The notes under the pieces: model-generated
What the model was told of the DNA's origin: nothing
Databases searched by the model: none
Seen by the model: the letters and a program-made list of their open reading frames with translations, nothing else
Program-made: the position numbers and the translations under genes
Assembly (NCBI GenBank): GCA_022771185.1
Contig: JALFCJ010000088.1
Location: 1 to 17,221, forward strand
Reading direction: 5' to 3'
DNA length: 17,221 bases
From: Spirochaetales bacterium
Lineage (GTDB): Bacteria > Spirochaetota > Spirochaetia > Sphaerochaetales > Sphaerochaetaceae
Part shown: positions 15,674-17,221 of the stretch, in pieces
Numbering within the stretch: position 1 is the first letter of the stretch
Layout of the letters: every line of letters starts with the position of its first letter

Positions 15674-15701
15674 TTCCGCCGAAGAAAACTCTCCGGCGGA
15701 A
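15674..15701 (-). terminator. GC-rich hairpin after the uridine kinase gene
   Basis: On the minus strand TTCCGCCGGAGA (15701-15690) pairs with TCTTCGGCGGAA (15685-15674) around a GTTT tetraloop. This gives a 12-bp stem with one G-T pair. On the plus strand that pair becomes an A-C mismatch, so the minus-strand RNA is the better fold. The tail ATTCGTTTGTT is only moderately T-rich. Its position about 105 bases beyond the uridine kinase stop and before the kinase-operon promoter suits a terminator. The rest of 15608-15807 shows nothing else clear. Confidence 0.5.
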
Positions 15702-15807
15702 GCCCGAAATAGGACAATCAAAGGGGAATCACAATAATATGGTCGCCTTCAAAGTAGTCATCGTCAACATTTGCACACTCTCTTTTTATACAGAAAGGAC
15801 AAAGTGT

Positions 15808-17112
15808 TTAACGTTCATAATCGGATTCCCCGATGAACTCTCGGAGTAAGGAATCTGAAGGCACAAAGGAACCGGGAATTGGATAAACATTATCCAAGAA
15901 AGAGAGAAGTCTCCTTGATGTAGTATAAGCGGGGCCCTCATCTTTTCCTACTGCTGACAAGAGAGGAATGACATATGTAGAAAGCACTCCTATCTCATAA
16001 TCCAAGGCACTGTTAAACATTACGTCTGCATTATTCTGGTTAGGATAAATATGTGCACTCTCCCCTCTTGTGACGCTTGGCCACATGTTAAGAGTCCTCT
16101 CTGCACTCATTCCCCTAGTCCTATAGTCTCTGACAAGGCGCCTAAGTAATCTGTTGTCTGATGTTGAGATACGGTTACTGTCATCCAGATTAATATGGGT
16201 CAGTGCCGAGATATAGACTTTGAAGATATATCTTTGGTCTATTCCCTCAGTTATCCTCTTATTCAGTGCATGGATTCCTTCTACAACCATTATGGTCTTC
16301 TCTTCCATCCGTACAGGAACCGGGCTGAATGTAGTTATATGGGTGTTGAAGTCGTATTGGGGTAGGTTTACTGGCTTTCCTTCCAAGAGAGACTCCATAT
16401 TTGAGTCGATCAAATCTACATTCAATGCCTCCAAGGCCTCCAGATCCGGCTTCCCTTCTTTATCGAGAGGTGCCATTGACGGCGGGTTATAGTAATCATC
16501 AAGAGAGATCTTAAATGGTTTGAAGCCCAAGAGTCTCAGCTCTTCCGATAATCTCTTTGCAAGTGTAGTCTTTCCAGAGGAGGAAGGACCTGCAACAAAG
16601 ACGATTTTTGCACCCTTCTCTTTGATTTTGTCTGCAATAGAGGCGATTTTTCTTCTATGTAGATCTTCGCAGAGCTTAACGTACTCTCTTGCTCCCCCTT
16701 GGACAGTGACCCTGTTCATCTCCCCCAGGCTCTTTACTCCAAGTACCTTTCCCCATGACTTGTACTCTTCAAAGACTTTAAAAAGAAGGGGATTATCTCT
16801 GAAGTTCTGCATTTCCTTAACATTCTGGGATACTGGATACCTTAGAAGCATACCCTTATCACCATACTTTCTCAGCTCCCATAGAGAGAGCATAGAAGTA
16901 TTTGGGACAATAGGCTCATAAGATAGCTGTATATAGGATCCTATTCTATATACATTGACAGAACTCTTATTCTTTGAGCAAAGGAGAAGTCTTGTCTTCT
17001 CGTTTCCTCTTTGGGCAAGAGTCTCCATTGCTTCTTCCCCACTTAAGGTCTCATATTCAATATCAACAGAGTCTCTGACCAACCTCTCCATTTCAACTCT
17101 TATTTTCTCCAC
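15808..17112 (-). CDS. udk: Uridine kinase-family protein, probably 5'-truncated by an in-frame stop
   Basis: The 434-residue frame contains a P-loop kinase of the uridine kinase/phosphoribulokinase family: Walker A GPSSSGKTT (175-183), SLDDYY (203-208), VVEGIHALN (276-284) and RISTSDNRLLRRLVRD (314-329). It would phosphorylate uridine, and perhaps cytidine, for salvage. The part before it (1-160) resembles the threonyl-tRNA-synthetase second additional domain that these long uridine kinases carry; the family is normally nearer 550 residues. The frame begins at GTG 17112 with no ribosome site, and the protein similarity continues upstream in the same frame beyond a TAA at 17140-17142. I therefore read it as the 3' part of an interrupted gene. 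ATG 17091 is another internal start but also lacks a good ribosome site. Whether the kinase domain is still produced is unclear. Confidence 0.82.
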   Translation of the reverse strand: MEKIRVEMERLVRDSVDIEYETLSGEEAMETLAQRGNEKTRLLLCSKNKSSVNVYRIGSYIQLSYEPIVPNTSMLSLWELRKYGDKGMLLRYPVSQNVKEMQNFRDNPLLFKVFEEYKSWGKVLGVKSLGEMNRVTVQGGAREYVKLCEDLHRRKIASIADKIKEKGAKIVFVAGPSSSGKTTLAKRLSEELRLLGFKPFKISLDDYYNPPSMAPLDKEGKPDLEALEALNVDLIDSNMESLLEGKPVNLPQYDFNTHITTFSPVPVRMEEKTIMVVEGIHALNKRITEGIDQRYIFKVYISALTHINLDDSNRISTSDNRLLRRLVRDYRTRGMSAERTLNMWPSVTRGESAHIYPNQNNADVMFNSALDYEIGVLSTYVIPLLSAVGKDEGPAYTTSRRLLSFLDNVYPIPGSFVPSDSLLREFIGESDYER

Positions 17113-17139
17113 TGTGACTTGGTCTAAATACGCATCGTC

Positions 17140-17221
17140 TTAAAAAGAGAAATAGAAGCCGTCACCGAGAGAATGACCAATAACCAAATGTCTCTCAGGA
17201 ACAACTAGAGTTGAAGCGTAG
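17140..17221 (-). pseudogene. udk: 5' part of the interrupted uridine kinase gene, running off the window
   Basis: On the minus strand, in the same frame as the downstream uridine kinase frame, 26 codons are readable from 17220. They end in IGHSLGDGFYFSF and then TAA (17142-17140). The motif IGHSLGDGFYF is typical of the threonyl-tRNA-synthetase-like N-terminal part of long uridine kinases (compare the synthetase pattern IGP-x-x-x-DGFYYDF). The codons after the stop (DDAYLDQVTVEKIRVEME) continue the same domain without a gap or frame change. A single base change in an AAA, GAA or CAA codon would explain it. The true start lies beyond the window. Confidence 0.65.

Noticed and set aside
17112..17221. 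Frameshift as the cause of the uridine kinase interruption
   Set aside because: Counting codons from 17220 shows that the upstream and downstream parts share the same frame, so a stop codon, not an indel, separates them.
1..17221. CRISPR arrays, tRNAs, insertion sequences, phage or defence genes
   Set aside because: No regularly spaced repeats, tRNA-like cloverleaf, transposase, integrase or known defence protein was seen on either strand.

Overview
The window reads as about 17 kb of an anaerobic bacterial chromosome, AT-leaning, with heavy use of AGA for arginine. A member of the Spirochaetota (Treponema- or Sphaerochaeta-like, probably gut-associated) is my best guess. The reasons are the fused PyrB-PyrI aspartate carbamoyltransferase (known from Treponema denticola and Thermotoga), the uridine kinase carrying a threonyl-tRNA-synthetase-like N-terminal region, and the 2-hydroxyglutaryl-CoA-dehydratase-activase-like proteins. 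This is inference from protein families, not a phylogeny.

Positions 1-6245, plus strand: a compact pyrimidine biosynthesis operon, pyrBI (fusion) - pyrE - pyrF - pyrDK (fusion) - pyrC. Four of its genes are joined by 1- or 4-base overlaps. It encodes every step from carbamoyl phosphate plus aspartate to UMP; carbamoyl phosphate synthase is not in the window. An intrinsic-terminator-like hairpin sits 17 bases before pyrBI, behind a T-rich leader, which suggests UTP-sensitive attenuation. A terminator closes the operon and lies inside the 3' end of the convergent gene.

Positions 6212-10982, minus strand: a three-gene operon with overlapping ends. It encodes a COG3581-type cysteine protein, a 974-residue protein with two activase ATPase domains plus a cysteine-rich C-terminal region, and a divergent PlsY-like membrane protein. 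Its substrate is unknown.

Positions 11163-15607, minus strand: three consecutive membrane sensor kinases with similar roughly seven-helix input regions. The first is an intact LytS-type histidine kinase. The second is its paralogue and has lost the phosphoacceptor histidine. The third is a hybrid kinase with a receiver domain. No response regulator with an output domain is present.

Positions 15808-17221, minus strand: a uridine-kinase-family gene whose conserved N-terminal region is interrupted by an in-frame TAA; the gene runs off the window edge. No tRNA, rRNA, CRISPR array, insertion sequence or phage gene was seen.
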